Shown: one piece after another, positions 55,771 to 64,000 of the stretch
How the letters are laid out: each line of letters starts with the position of its first letter
Numbering within the stretch: position 1 is the stretch's first letter
DNA from: Kitasatospora sp052076145
GTDB lineage: Bacteria > Actinomycetota > Actinomycetes > Streptomycetales > Streptomycetaceae
NCBI RefSeq assembly: GCF_052076145.1
Contig: NZ_CP197246.1
Location: 4,836,001-4,900,000, forward strand
Reading direction: 5' to 3'
DNA: 64,000 nt
Program-made: the position numbers and the translations under genes
The notes under the pieces: model-generated
Told to the model about the DNA's origin: nothing
Seen by the model: only the letters and a program-made list of their open reading frames with translations
Databases searched by the model: none

Positions 55771-58332
55771 GTGCCCCCAGCGATGTGGCAGTCGGTGCTC
55801 GACGCGTACCGGGAGCGGATCGTCGACACCGGTCGGCAGCCGCTCTTCCTGCTGCTGGCCGGGTTGATCAGCTCCTTCCTGTTCATCCGCTTCAGCGTCC
55901 GGATGATCCGGCGCGGCACCAGCTGGTGGCCGGGCAACGTCACGCCCGGCGGGCTGCACATCCACCACGTGGTCTTCGGCCAGGGGCTGATGGTGATCTG
56001 CGGGGTCGGCGCGTTCGCCGTCCGGGGCGACACCGGGGCGCTGCACAACGTGCTGGGGTTCGGCTTCGGCGCCGGCTGCGGGCTGGTGCTGGACGAGTTC
56101 GCCCTGGTGCTGCACCTGGAGGACGTCTACTGGAGCGAGCAGGGCCGCAAGTCGGTGGACGCGGTGATCCTGGTCGTCGCGTTCATCGCGCTGCTGCTGC
56201 TCGGCGAACTGCCGTTCGGCGGCTTCGAGCGCGGGCTGAACGCCGGTCAGCTGGTGGTGGCCGGGGCGGTGCTGCTGCTGGTGGTGGTCTGCCTGGTCAA
56301 GGGCAAGATCTGGACCGGCCTGCTCGGGGTGATGTTCTGGCCGCTCGCGGCCGTCGGCGCCGTCCGGCTGGCCCGCCCGCGCAGCCCCTGGTCACGCTGG
56401 CGCTACCGCTCGCGCCCCAAGCGGATGGCCCGCGCCGAACGCCGCGAGGCCAGCTTCCACCGACGGCTGGTCGCCGCCAAGACCGCCGTGTACGACGTGC
56501 TCGCGGGCACCCCTGACCTCTCCCCGGAGCCCGTCGTCGTGCCCGAACCCGAGCCGTTCGAGCCGTACGTGCCGCCGCCGCTGCCCGCCTGGCGCGGGCG
56601 CTGCGCCGGCGTCGCCGAGTGGTACCTGCGGATCGCGACCCTGCTCAACTTCGCCGCCGGGCTGATCGCGCCGTTCCGCGACCAGGTGCACCGCGCCAAC
56701 AGTGGCGAGTTCTTCACCCCCGTGCTGATGACGGCGGGTTTCACCGCGGCGCTCTTCGCCGGGCTGCTCGCCGTGATGCTGCGCCGCCGCAAGCGGGCCG
56801 CCTGGATCGTCGCGACCGTCGTCGTCGCCCTCTACGGCGGGGTCTTCGCGCTCGCCCTGGCCGCTCTGCCGGACGACCGCGCGCACCCCTTCAACTGGGT
56901 CTCGGCGGGCCTCACCCTCGCCGTCCTCGCCGCACTGCTGCTCAGCCGCCGGGCCTTCCACGCCAAGGGCGGGCCCGGCAACGTCGTGCTCGGCCTGGCC
57001 GTGCTGCTGCTCGGCGGCGCCGCCGTCACCGGCCTGGGCGCGGCCCTCGTCCGGGCCACCTACGCCGGGCCGCCGCCCGACTGGGGGGACGCGGCGACGT
57101 ACGTCGGCTTCCGGCTGGTCACCCTCTCCGGGATCGTCGAGTACGTCGACCTCGACGTGCCCAGCTGGGTCGACCTGACGCTCAACAGCCTCGGCGCCGC
57201 CCTGATGCTGCTCACCCTGCGGGTCTTCTTCCGCTCCGCCCGCGCCGCCGACGCCTTCGGCCCCGAGGACGAGCAGCGGCTGCGGGCCCTGCTGGAGCGG
57301 CACGGCGCCCGGGACTCGCTCGGGTACTTCGCGCTGCGCCACGACAAGTCGGTCTGCTGGTCGCCCTCGGGCAAGGCGGCGGTGCTGCACCGGGTGGTCA
57401 ACGGCGTCGCCCTCGCCTCCGGCGACCCCCTCGGCGACCCGGAGGCCTGGCCGCAGGCGATCGAGGTCTGGCGCGAGCAGGCCCGTGCCCACGGCTGGGT
57501 GCTCGCCGTCACCGGTGCGGGGGAGCGCGCCGGCGAGGCCTACCGCCGGGCCGGGCTGCGGGCGTTGGAGCTCGGCGACGAGGCGGTGGTGGAGACCGAC
57601 GGCTTCACCCTGGAGGGCCGCTCGATGCGCACCCTGCGCCAGACCCACAACCGGGTCGGCAAGGCCGGGTACCGGGCGGTGCTGCGCCGGCACCGGGACA
57701 TCCCGCCGGAGGAGCTCGCCGAGCTGGTCCGGCTCGCCGACGCCTGGCGGCACGGCCGCACCGAGCGCGGCTTCTCGATGGCGCTCGGCCGCCTCGGCGA
57801 CCCCGCCGACGGCGACTGCCTGCTGGCCGAGTGCCGGGACGAGGACGGCCGCACCTGCGCCCTGCTGAGCTTCGTGCCCTGGGGAGCGCACGGCCTCTCG
57901 CTCGACCTGATGCGGCGTGACCGGGAGTCCGACAACGGGCTGGTGGAGTACCTCGTCACCGAACTGCTGCTGCGGGCCCACGCCGGCGAACTGCAGGTCG
58001 TCCGGCTGTCGCTGAACTTCGCGATGTTCCGGTACGTCTTCGAGCGCGGCGCACGGGTCGGGGCCGGGCCGGTGCTGCGGCTGCTGCGGGCGGTGCTGCG
58101 GTTCCTCTCCCGCTGGTGGCAGCTGGAGTCGCTCTACCGGGCGAACGCCAAGTACCAGCCGCAGTGGGAGCCGCGCTTCCTGCTCTACGAGAAGTCCTCC
58201 GAGCTGCCCGCGATCGCCGTCGCCAACGGGCTGGCGGAGGGCTTCCTGACGCGGCCTCGGCTGCTGCGCCCGCTCACCCGTTCAGGGGCGGCTGCGGATG
58301 CCGCCCGGCCCGAAGCCGGATCTACTGAATGA
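55771..58332 (+). CDS. Multipass membrane protein with HIHH domain fused to DUF2156 (MprF-like) domain
   Basis: This 853-residue protein appears to join two modules. Residues 1 to about 205 form a multipass membrane domain with the motif GGLHIHHVVFGQGLM and an acidic LVLDEFALVLHLED, seen elsewhere as a stand-alone membrane protein. After a basic linker and a second block of helices (about 280-490) comes a cytoplasmic DUF2156 domain (about 505-815), the fold of phosphatidylglycerol lysyltransferases, with LRHDKSVCWSPSGKAAVLHRVV and LSLNFAMFRYVFERG. It may aminoacylate a membrane lipid or related acceptor. The start GTG 55771 abuts GGAGGAG; ATG 55783 is an alternative. It is first in a four-gene run with a class F sortase, an esterase and a second DUF2156 protein. 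Confidence 0.82.
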   Translation: MPPAMWQSVLDAYRERIVDTGRQPLFLLLAGLISSFLFIRFSVRMIRRGTSWWPGNVTPGGLHIHHVVFGQGLMVICGVGAFAVRGDTGALHNVLGFGFGAGCGLVLDEFALVLHLEDVYWSEQGRKSVDAVILVVAFIALLLLGELPFGGFERGLNAGQLVVAGAVLLLVVVCLVKGKIWTGLLGVMFWPLAAVGAVRLARPRSPWSRWRYRSRPKRMARAERREASFHRRLVAAKTAVYDVLAGTPDLSPEPVVVPEPEPFEPYVPPPLPAWRGRCAGVAEWYLRIATLLNFAAGLIAPFRDQVHRANSGEFFTPVLMTAGFTAALFAGLLAVMLRRRKRAAWIVATVVVALYGGVFALALAALPDDRAHPFNWVSAGLTLAVLAALLLSRRAFHAKGGPGNVVLGLAVLLLGGAAVTGLGAALVRATYAGPPPDWGDAATYVGFRLVTLSGIVEYVDLDVPSWVDLTLNSLGAALMLLTLRVFFRSARAADAFGPEDEQRLRALLERHGARDSLGYFALRHDKSVCWSPSGKAAVLHRVVNGVALASGDPLGDPEAWPQAIEVWREQARAHGWVLAVTGAGERAGEAYRRAGLRALELGDEAVVETDGFTLEGRSMRTLRQTHNRVGKAGYRAVLRRHRDIPPEELAELVRLADAWRHGRTERGFSMALGRLGDPADGDCLLAECRDEDGRTCALLSFVPWGAHGLSLDLMRRDRESDNGLVEYLVTELLLRAHAGELQVVRLSLNFAMFRYVFERGARVGAGPVLRLLRAVLRFLSRWWQLESLYRANAKYQPQWEPRFLLYEKSSELPAIAVANGLAEGFLTRPRLLRPLTRSGAAADAARPEAGSTE

Positions 58333-58362
58333 GATCCACCAGCCGCGAGACGGGGTGCACAC

Positions 58363-58983
58363 GTGAACGAGGACGCGCGCAGCCCCTGGCCGGGGGCACT
58401 GGCGGCGGGTGCGGCACTGGTGCTCGGCGCGTGGCTGGTCCAGGGCAACGGGCTGCCCCCGCTGCCCGGCGCCGACCAGGCGCTCGGGGCCGTCGGGTCC
58501 GAGGTGTTCGCGCCGCCCCGGCCACGCGCCGTGCCGACCCGGATCAGGATCCCCACCCTCCAGGTCGACGCACCCGTCACCGGCCTCGGGCTGGACGGCG
58601 AGGGCCGGATCCGGCCGCCCGACGACACCGACCGCAACCTGGCCGGCTGGTACCGGGAGGGCATCACCCCCGGCCAGCGTGGAACCGCGATCATCGCCGG
58701 ACACGTCGACACCAGGCAGGGCCCCGCCGTCTTCTACCGACTCGGCAGCCTGCACCGGGGCGACCAGCTGGAAGTGGCCGGAGCGGACCGGGGCTCCGCG
58801 TTCTTCGTGGTCGACGCCGTCGAGGTCTACACCAAGAAGGACTTCCCCGACGCCAAGGTCTACGGCCCGGCCCGGGGCTCCCAGCTGCGCGTCATCACCT
58901 GTGGCGGCGGCTACACCGAGCAGGACGGCTACGACGGCAACGTCGTGGTCTACGCCCACCTGGTGCGCGGCGTCTCCGCCTGA
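58363..58983 (+). CDS. Class F sortase
   Basis: This membrane-anchored cysteine transpeptidase has 206 residues. One N-terminal membrane segment (about 10-28) is followed by the sortase beta-barrel with RIRIPTLQVDAPV, the catalytic His H114 in IAGHVDT and the catalytic Cys C180 in VITCGGG. The short form without C-terminal extension fits class F of actinomycetes. Where a catalytic Arg is expected behind the Cys, the sequence is TEQDGYDGNVVVYAHL, so the Arg must come from elsewhere or be replaced. No LPXTG-type substrate is encoded in the window. The start is GTG 58363, 30 bases after the DUF2156 gene; it lies inside the same run of genes. Confidence 0.9.
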   Translation: MNEDARSPWPGALAAGAALVLGAWLVQGNGLPPLPGADQALGAVGSEVFAPPRPRAVPTRIRIPTLQVDAPVTGLGLDGEGRIRPPDDTDRNLAGWYREGITPGQRGTAIIAGHVDTRQGPAVFYRLGSLHRGDQLEVAGADRGSAFFVVDAVEVYTKKDFPDAKVYGPARGSQLRVITCGGGYTEQDGYDGNVVVYAHLVRGVSA

Positions 58984-59023
58984 CACCCGAACCGACACCC
59001 GAGACCTCCGGAGGTAGCAGGAC

Positions 59024-60343
59024 ATGAGCCGGCCGACAGCGGCGTGGAATCCGATCGACTGGTCGCTGACGCACGGAGTGATCCCGTACGCGATCCTGGC
59101 GATCGGCTGTGCCGCCCTGCTGGCCCTCGCGGTCTCCGGCACCAGGCACTGGTGGAGCCGCAGGCTGCCCTGCGCCGTGGTGATCGCCGCCGCGCTCGCC
59201 ACACTGATCCAGATCGCCGTCGACGACTGGTGGCAGGTCCTCCCCGACGGCCTGCCGTACGAGGTCACCGGCTGGCTCGGCGTCGGCATCCTCGGGCTCT
59301 GCCTGGCCGCCTTCCGGATGCCCACGCTGCGCTGGCGCGGGCGGGCCGGGGCCGTCGTCGCCGCCGCCCTGGTGGTGCTGATGTCCGCCTCGCAGATCAA
59401 CCGGGAGTTCGACCAGTACCCGACCCTGCGGGTGCTGCTCGCCCCCTGGATCGGCAAGACCGAGAAGCTGACCACCGGGAGGGTGAGCAGCGTCGTCACC
59501 GCGCCGCCCGGCCGCCCGCTCTCCGAGGTCTGGCACCGGCCCGCGAACCTCCCGGCCAAGGGCACCATCTCCACCGCCCCGGTGCCCGGCGTGAAGTCCG
59601 GCTTCAACGCCCGGGACGCGTACGTCTACCTGCCGCCCGCCTACCAGGCCGACCCGCGCCCGCTGCTGCCCGTCCTCGTCCTGATGGCCGGTCAGCCCGG
59701 CTCGCCCGCCGACTGGGTCAACTCCGGCGGGCTCCAGGACCAGATGGACGCGTTCGCCGCCAAGCACGACGGGCTCGCCCCGATCGTCGTGGTCGCCGAC
59801 CAGACCGGCTCGACCTGGGGCAACAGCCTCTGCATGGACTCCCGGATCGCCAAGGCCCAGACCTACCTGGCCCAGGACGTCCCCGACTGGGTCCACACCC
59901 ACCTCCAGACCGCCACCGGCCGCACCTCCTGGGCCATCGGCGGGCTCTCGCTCGGCGGCACCTGCTCCCTCCAACTCGGCGTCAACGCGCCCCAGGTCTA
60001 CGGCTCGTTCCTGGACATCTCCGGCCAGGAGGAGCCCACCCTCGGCAGCCACGACAAGACCGTGCAGGAAGCTTTCGGCGGCGACGAGGCGGCCTTCGAC
60101 GCCGTCGACCCGCTGCACGTGATGGCCCGTCAGCGCTTCCCCGACACCGCCGCCTCCTTCGTCGTCGGTGCCAGCGACGGCGAGTACGGCCCGCAGCAGG
60201 CCAAGGTCTACGCCGCCGCCGTCAAGGCCGGGATGAAGGCCAAAGCCGGCACCGTCCCCGGCGGGCACGACTGGAACACCTTCCGAGCGGGCCTCGGTGA
60301 CAACATCCCCTGGCTGGCCCAGCAGACAGGACTGACCGGATGA
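59024..60343 (+). CDS. Membrane-anchored alpha/beta-hydrolase esterase
   Basis: This 439-residue protein has about four N-terminal membrane helices (within 1-135) and an external alpha/beta-hydrolase domain of the esterase D / antigen-85-like group. The nucleophile S309 is in GGLSLGGTCS, the acid is probably the Asp in VGASDGEYG, and the His H415 is in PGGHDW. The related mycobacterial enzymes transfer acyl groups onto wall glycans; here hydrolysis or acyl transfer at the cell surface is possible. The start is ATG 59024 behind CCGGAGGTAG. The stop overlaps the start of the second DUF2156 gene (ATGA), which couples the two. Confidence 0.88.
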   Translation: MSRPTAAWNPIDWSLTHGVIPYAILAIGCAALLALAVSGTRHWWSRRLPCAVVIAAALATLIQIAVDDWWQVLPDGLPYEVTGWLGVGILGLCLAAFRMPTLRWRGRAGAVVAAALVVLMSASQINREFDQYPTLRVLLAPWIGKTEKLTTGRVSSVVTAPPGRPLSEVWHRPANLPAKGTISTAPVPGVKSGFNARDAYVYLPPAYQADPRPLLPVLVLMAGQPGSPADWVNSGGLQDQMDAFAAKHDGLAPIVVVADQTGSTWGNSLCMDSRIAKAQTYLAQDVPDWVHTHLQTATGRTSWAIGGLSLGGTCSLQLGVNAPQVYGSFLDISGQEEPTLGSHDKTVQEAFGGDEAAFDAVDPLHVMARQRFPDTAASFVVGASDGEYGPQQAKVYAAAVKAGMKAKAGTVPGGHDWNTFRAGLGDNIPWLAQQTGLTG

Positions 60344-62865
60344 CCGAGAGCCTGGCCGCCACAGAGCCGGTCCCGACCACCCCGCGCCCCGAGCGCGGCT
60401 GGCACCGCTGGCTGCGGGCCCTCGCCCCGCTCGCGGCCCAGCTGCGCACCGCCCCGCTGACCCTGACGCTGATCGCCGCGCTGTGGGTCGTCGGCGCCGC
60501 CACCGGCAGCCTCGGCGAGGGGCCGTCCCCGCGCCTGCTGCAGCAGGTCGGCGTCGGCCTGCCCACCCTCGACGCCGGTCACTGGTGGGCCCCGGCCGCC
60601 TCGCTGCTGTGGTGCTCCGGCATCGGCTCGTACGTCGTCACCACCCTGCTGATCGCGGTGATCGGCCCGCCCGCCGAGCAGCGGCTCGGCTCCCCGCTCA
60701 GCGCCCTGGTGCTGCTGCTCGGGCAGATGTTCGGCAGCGTGCTGGGCACCTACCTCGTCCGGCTCGGCATCGCCGCCGACCTCGGCTGGACGCAGGCCAT
60801 CCAGGACCAGGCCGCCGTCGGCCCGACCGTCGGGGTCTTCGCGCTGGCCGCCGCGCTCAGCTACCGGCTGACGGTGCTCTGGCGCCGCCGCCTGCGGCTG
60901 CTCGTGGTGCTCGTCCCACTGGTGATGATGCTCTACATCGGCCACCTGCAGTCCGTCCAGCGGGTCGCCGCCGTCGCCGTCGGGTTCGCCCTCGGCGCGC
61001 TGCTCCAGCGCCGCCTGCCCAAGGTCGCGCGCCACGTCTCCCGTACGGAGACCCGGGTGCTGGTCGCGCTCTGTCTGATCGCCACCGCGATCGGCCCGCT
61101 CGTCGCCTCGCTCTACCAGGACGCCATCGGCCCCTTCAACACCCTCGGCGACCTCTACTTCTCGCACGTGCCCTCCGCCGACGAGGTCCAGCTCGCCTGC
61201 GAGGAATCCGTCCAGGCCTGCGCCCGCGCGCACTCCGTTCAGCGCTTCTTCCACTCGCCCGGCCTGCTGATGGCCGCCCTGGTGCCGTTCCTGCTGCTGG
61301 TGCTCGCCGAGGGCCTCCGGCGCGGCCTGCGGCTCGCCTGGTGGATCACCACCATCACGGAGCTGCTCTGGATCGGCGTGCTCTGCTGGCTGCTGGTGCT
61401 CAACTACCACGACTTCGCCCAGGACAACGGCGAGAAGTACCTCTACGAGCTGATCGGCGAGGCGCTGCTGCTGCCCGTCCTGATGCTCGCCCTGCTGCTG
61501 CGCACCCGCCGCAGCTTCGACCAACGGCTGCCCCGCCGCGACACCCGCCGGCTGGCCGTCGTCGTCGGCGGCACCCTGCTGCTCGCCTGCGCCGCGTACG
61601 TCGGCATCGGCTGGCTCGTCCGGGACCAGTACGAGCCCGACGCCACCATCGGCGCCCTCTTCGCCGGGCTGCCCTCGGAGCTGCTGCCGCCCGCCTACAA
61701 CGACCTGCTGCCCGGCTACCCGATCGCGGCGGGCGGCACGGCGCAGACGCTGGAGATCTACTGCGGGGTGGTCTTCTGGGCCGTCGCGCTGATCGCCCTG
61801 CTGCTCGCCTTCCGCCGCCCCGTGGTGCACGTCGACGCCGAGGCCGCCGCCCGCGCCCGGGAGCTGCTCACCCGGTACGGCGGCTCCACGCTCTCCTTCA
61901 TCAGCACCTGGGACGGCAACCACTACTGGTTCGACGAGCAGGGCGAGGCCGCGGTGCCGTACCGGGTGATCGCGACGGTGGCGCTCACCACCGGCGACCC
62001 GTTCGGCGAGCCCGCGGCGCGGCGGCGGGCCGTCGCGGGCTTCGCCCGGTACTGCGACACCCGGGGCTGGACGCCCTGCTTCTACAGCGTCACCCCCGAG
62101 ACCCTGGAGGCCGCCGAGCAGCTCGGCTGGCGCTCGCTCCAGGTGGCCGAGGACACCGTCGTGCCGCTGCCCGACCTGGCCTTCACCGGCAAGAAGTGGC
62201 AGGACATCCGCACCTCGCTGAACAAGGCCGGCAAGCAGGGCATCACCGCCGAGTGGTGGAGCTACCCGGAGGCGCCGATCGCCATCAAGGAGCAGGTCCG
62301 CTCGATCTCGGAGGAGTGGGTCTCCGACAAGGGCCTGCCCGAGATGGGCTTCACCCTCGGCGGCCTGGCCGAGCTCGACGACCCGGCCGTGCGGGTGCTG
62401 GTCGCCGTCGACGCCGACCGCACCGTGCACGGGCTGACCAGCTGGATGCCGGTGTACGAGAACGGCGAGCCGGTCGGCTGGACGCTCGACTTCATGCGGC
62501 GCCGGTCCGAGGGCTTCCGGGGCGTGATGGAGTTCCTGATCGCCTCGGCCGCCCTCGGCTTCAAGGAGGAGGGGGCGCGTTTCCTCAGCCTCTCCGGTGC
62601 TCCGCTGGCCCGCGCCGACCGGGGTGAGCCGCAGGCCGCGCTGCAGCGGATGCTCGACTGGATGGGCAAGGTGCTGGAGCCGGTCTACGGCTTCCGTTCG
62701 CTGCTCGCCTTCAAGGCCAAGTTCCAGCCCGAGTACCGGCCGATGTACATGGTCTACCCCGACCCGGCCGCACTCGGCAGCATCACCCGCGCGATCGGCA
62801 AGGCGTACCTGCCGCACCTCACGCCGTCCCAGGGCGTCCGGCTGATGCGGCGGCTCTCGTCATGA
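60340..62865 (+). CDS. DUF2156 (MprF-like) membrane protein with rhomboid-like N-terminus
   Basis: This 841-residue protein has a membrane half and a cytoplasmic C-terminal DUF2156 domain (about 500-830), which contains STLSFISTWDGNHYWFDEQG and LDFMRRRSEGFRGVMEFLI, typical of phosphatidylglycerol lysyltransferase-type enzymes. The N-terminal part has a rhomboid-like six-helix block (about 35-240) with GPTVGVFALAAALSYR where a rhomboid protease would have its GxSG motif, so proteolysis is unlikely. Compared with the first DUF2156 gene in this run, the N-terminal module is different, suggesting two related transferases with different membrane partners. The start ATG 60340 overlaps the esterase stop. 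A hairpin follows the gene. Confidence 0.85.
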   Translation: MTESLAATEPVPTTPRPERGWHRWLRALAPLAAQLRTAPLTLTLIAALWVVGAATGSLGEGPSPRLLQQVGVGLPTLDAGHWWAPAASLLWCSGIGSYVVTTLLIAVIGPPAEQRLGSPLSALVLLLGQMFGSVLGTYLVRLGIAADLGWTQAIQDQAAVGPTVGVFALAAALSYRLTVLWRRRLRLLVVLVPLVMMLYIGHLQSVQRVAAVAVGFALGALLQRRLPKVARHVSRTETRVLVALCLIATAIGPLVASLYQDAIGPFNTLGDLYFSHVPSADEVQLACEESVQACARAHSVQRFFHSPGLLMAALVPFLLLVLAEGLRRGLRLAWWITTITELLWIGVLCWLLVLNYHDFAQDNGEKYLYELIGEALLLPVLMLALLLRTRRSFDQRLPRRDTRRLAVVVGGTLLLACAAYVGIGWLVRDQYEPDATIGALFAGLPSELLPPAYNDLLPGYPIAAGGTAQTLEIYCGVVFWAVALIALLLAFRRPVVHVDAEAAARARELLTRYGGSTLSFISTWDGNHYWFDEQGEAAVPYRVIATVALTTGDPFGEPAARRRAVAGFARYCDTRGWTPCFYSVTPETLEAAEQLGWRSLQVAEDTVVPLPDLAFTGKKWQDIRTSLNKAGKQGITAEWWSYPEAPIAIKEQVRSISEEWVSDKGLPEMGFTLGGLAELDDPAVRVLVAVDADRTVHGLTSWMPVYENGEPVGWTLDFMRRRSEGFRGVMEFLIASAALGFKEEGARFLSLSGAPLARADRGEPQAALQRMLDWMGKVLEPVYGFRSLLAFKAKFQPEYRPMYMVYPDPAALGSITRAIGKAYLPHLTPSQGVRLMRRLSS

Positions 62866-62873
62866 CGTAATGG

Positions 62874-62897
62874 CCAGCCCCCTGGGGGCTGGTTCTT
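62874..62897. terminator. Terminator after the envelope operon
   Basis: CCAGCCCC-CTG-GGGGCTGG is a perfect 8-bp stem followed by TTCTTT. It lies between the stop of the DUF2156 gene and the stop of the convergent ssgG-like gene and may serve both. Confidence 0.8.
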
Positions 62898-62906
62898 TGC
62901 GTGAGC

Positions 62907-63338
62907 TCAGCCGAGCAGTTCGGCGAGGGCACGGTCGGCGTCGAGGTGGTTGAACTCCTGGCCCTCCGGGACGGCCAGGTGGCTGCGCCAGAGGAAGCGC
63001 CGGAGCTGGCCGGCGTCGAACTGGAGCAGGGCCACGCCCTCGGCCGCCCGCAGCTCGACCATCGCGCGGCGGCCCAGGGTCGGCCGGATGTGCACGTCGC
63101 CCTCGCCGGTCGGTTGGTCCAGCCCGGCGGCGAGCAGCTGGCGGGCGAACACCCACTCGACCTCGGGGTCTCCGGGCCCGCTGCTGCTCTCCGCGTCGAG
63201 CGAGTACTCCGCCGGGAAGGCCATCCGGACGGCGAGCGGGTCGTCGACCCGGTACCGCAGGGTGACCCGCAGCAGCGCCGACCGCTGGGCGGAGAGAATC
63301 AGACGGGCCTGCACGACCTGCTCGACGGCTACGGACAT
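62907..63338 (-). CDS. ssgG: SsgA-family sporulation and cell-division protein (SsgG-like)
   Basis: SsgA-like proteins control septum placement and wall remodelling in sporulating actinomycetes and exist only in these organisms. The 143-residue protein shows the family core: DDPLAVRMAFPAEYSLD, VEWVFARQLLAAGLDQPTGEGDVHI and the end LRRFLWRSHLAVPEGQE. The start is ATG 63336-63338 behind GGGAGGAAG; the longer frame is not needed. The assignment to SsgG, the member that helps set septum position in aerial hyphae, rests on the Streptomyces gene order, since this stretch runs parallel to the region holding ssgG there; the protein alone would support only SsgA-family membership. It is divergent from a helicase gene. 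Confidence 0.85.
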   Translation of the reverse strand: MSVAVEQVVQARLILSAQRSALLRVTLRYRVDDPLAVRMAFPAEYSLDAESSSGPGDPEVEWVFARQLLAAGLDQPTGEGDVHIRPTLGRRAMVELRAAEGVALLQFDAGQLRRFLWRSHLAVPEGQEFNHLDADRALAELLG

Positions 63339-63665
63339 GAGCTTCCTCCCGGTGGCGCGAACGCCTCGACGACTGCGGCCCACCCGCCGCGCGCCGCTGT
63401 GGCAGCTGCGCCGGGTGGTGCTCTCGCAGCATGGAGAGTCGCTGTCGCGCCAAGTCTTACCCGCTTTTCCGGTGTGACCTGAATCACCTCGCGGCGCGTC
63501 CGGTGCGGGGCCTGGTGAGACGCGTCCGCGGGGGCCCGCGGGGGCCGTGTCGGAAGCCGCGGGCGGGGGCGGGCCGGTAGGCTAGGCGGGTTGTCCGACC
63601 GTTGCCCGCCTGTGGGTCGGGGCCTCAGAAGTACCCCTGACCTGCGACAACCCCCCTCGGAGACC
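63339..63665. other. Divergent intergenic region between ssgG and the helicase gene
   Basis: These 327 bases hold no gene. TAGGCT at 63578-63583 is a good -10 for the helicase gene (leader of about 75 bases) but has no clear -35. On the minus strand TAAGAC at about 63449 could serve ssgG. A GC-rich run at 63520-63575 (CGGGGGCCCGCGGGGGCC) may form a hairpin. Confidence 0.4.
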
Positions 63666-64000
63666 GTGAGTACTGCCCCCGCTTCCCCGATGGCTCCGCT
63701 GTTCTCGGATGCCGACCCGCACTCCGTCGTGCGTGCCTCCGCCGCACCCTCGCACCACCTCTCCCCGGCCTTCCCCGGCCGCGCCCCCTGGGGCACGGCG
63801 GGCAAGCTGCGAGCGTGGCAGCAGGGGGCCTTGGACAGGTACATCGAGAAGCAGCCCCGCGACTTCATGGCCGTCGCGACCCCGGGCGCAGGCAAGACCA
63901 CCTTCGCGCTCACGCTCGCCTCGTACCTGCTGCACAACCACCTGGTGCAGCAGATCACGGTCGTCGCGCCGACCGAGCACCTGAAGAAGCAGTGGGCCGA
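63666..64000 (+). CDS. DEAD/DEAH-box helicase, cut by the right edge
   Basis: The first 111 codons of a superfamily 2 helicase are present; the gene runs out of the window. The N-terminal 40 residues are low in complexity, then the Q-motif-like region KLRAWQQGALDRYIE is followed by Walker A VATPGAGKTTFAL (about 70-82) and the motif Ia region VVAPTEHLKKQW. The GTG 63666 start has GGAG just upstream. The pattern matches the UvrB/ResIII-like DEAD/DEAH helicases that sit near ssgG in streptomycetes. The substrate (DNA or RNA) cannot be inferred from this fragment. Confidence 0.85.
   Translation, partial: MSTAPASPMAPLFSDADPHSVVRASAAPSHHLSPAFPGRAPWGTAGKLRAWQQGALDRYIEKQPRDFMAVATPGAGKTTFALTLASYLLHNHLVQQITVVAPTEHLKKQWA

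Noticed and set aside
60340..61060. Active rhomboid protease domain at the start of the second DUF2156 protein
   Set aside because: The helix pattern is rhomboid-like, but the GxSG nucleophile motif is replaced by GPTVGVF, so catalytic Ser is missing.

Overview
The window is a 64 kb piece of a chromosome from a high-GC actinomycete, almost certainly a Streptomycetaceae member (Streptomyces, Kitasatospora or a close relative). The reasons are very high GC with G/C-ending codons, an SsgA-family sporulation protein, a 180 kDa-type NAD-glutamate dehydrogenase, a tmRNA with an ANTKRDS...ALAA tag, and a gene order (lpqB-comF-hpf-response regulator-YcaQ-like protein-secA-Rv3235 ... gdh ... prfB-ftsE-ftsX-smpB-ssrA ... 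malic enzyme-hup-murA ... hexosaminidase ... ssgG) that follows the Streptomyces core chromosome. No insertion sequence, prophage, CRISPR array or replication origin was seen. Most of the window is core genome.

Layout. 0-13.7 kb: the end of the mtrAB-lpqB locus, competence-type phosphoribosyltransferase, ribosome hibernation factor, orphan NarL-type regulator, YcaQ-type DNA glycosylase, SecA, an Rv3235-family protein, a patatin lipase, a DUF6912-HAD pair and proline catabolism (pruA). 13.7-28.2 kb: NAD-glutamate dehydrogenase, an ECF-type sigma factor with its co-transcribed membrane protein, an FHA-FtsK/SpoIIIE ATPase, two membrane Ser/Thr kinases and release factor 2. 28.2-32.8 kb: ftsEX, an S41 protease, and the complete trans-translation pair smpB-ssrA. 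32.9-43.7 kb: nitrate transporter NarK, HelD-type helicase, ACT-domain malic enzyme, HU, MurA, AlgH, DUF3039 and a GH20 hexosaminidase behind a DasR-like operator. 44.0-48.3 kb: a three-subunit xanthine-dehydrogenase-family operon with an unusual active-site region. 48.4-51.9 kb: a lower-GC type VII secretion module (mycosin, YxxxE protein, WxG Gly-rich protein). 51.9-52.7 kb: tRNA-Cys behind a tiny Cys-rich ORF, back to back with a guanidine-III riboswitch and a guanidinium exporter. 52.8-64 kb: an MFS exporter, a lipoprotein deacetylase, a four-gene envelope operon (DUF2156 / class F sortase / membrane esterase / DUF2156), ssgG, and the start of a DEAD/DEAH helicase cut by the right edge.

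How they work together. Several blocks serve the cell envelope and septation (LpqB, FtsEX, MurA, SsgG, the sortase-lysyltransferase operon, the deacetylase). Another theme is translation quality control (HPF, RF2, SmpB, tmRNA). A third is glutamate/proline/malate carbon flow (PruA to GDH, malic enzyme). The observations most worth following are the Cys-codon leader ORF in front of tRNA-Cys, the guanidine-III riboswitch, the loss of the expected catalytic Glu in the molybdopterin subunit, the PE/PPE-like type VII pair next to an orphan mycosin, and the shortened tmRNA tag. Start sites were chosen by eye from ribosome-binding sites and family alignments held in memory; no searches were run.
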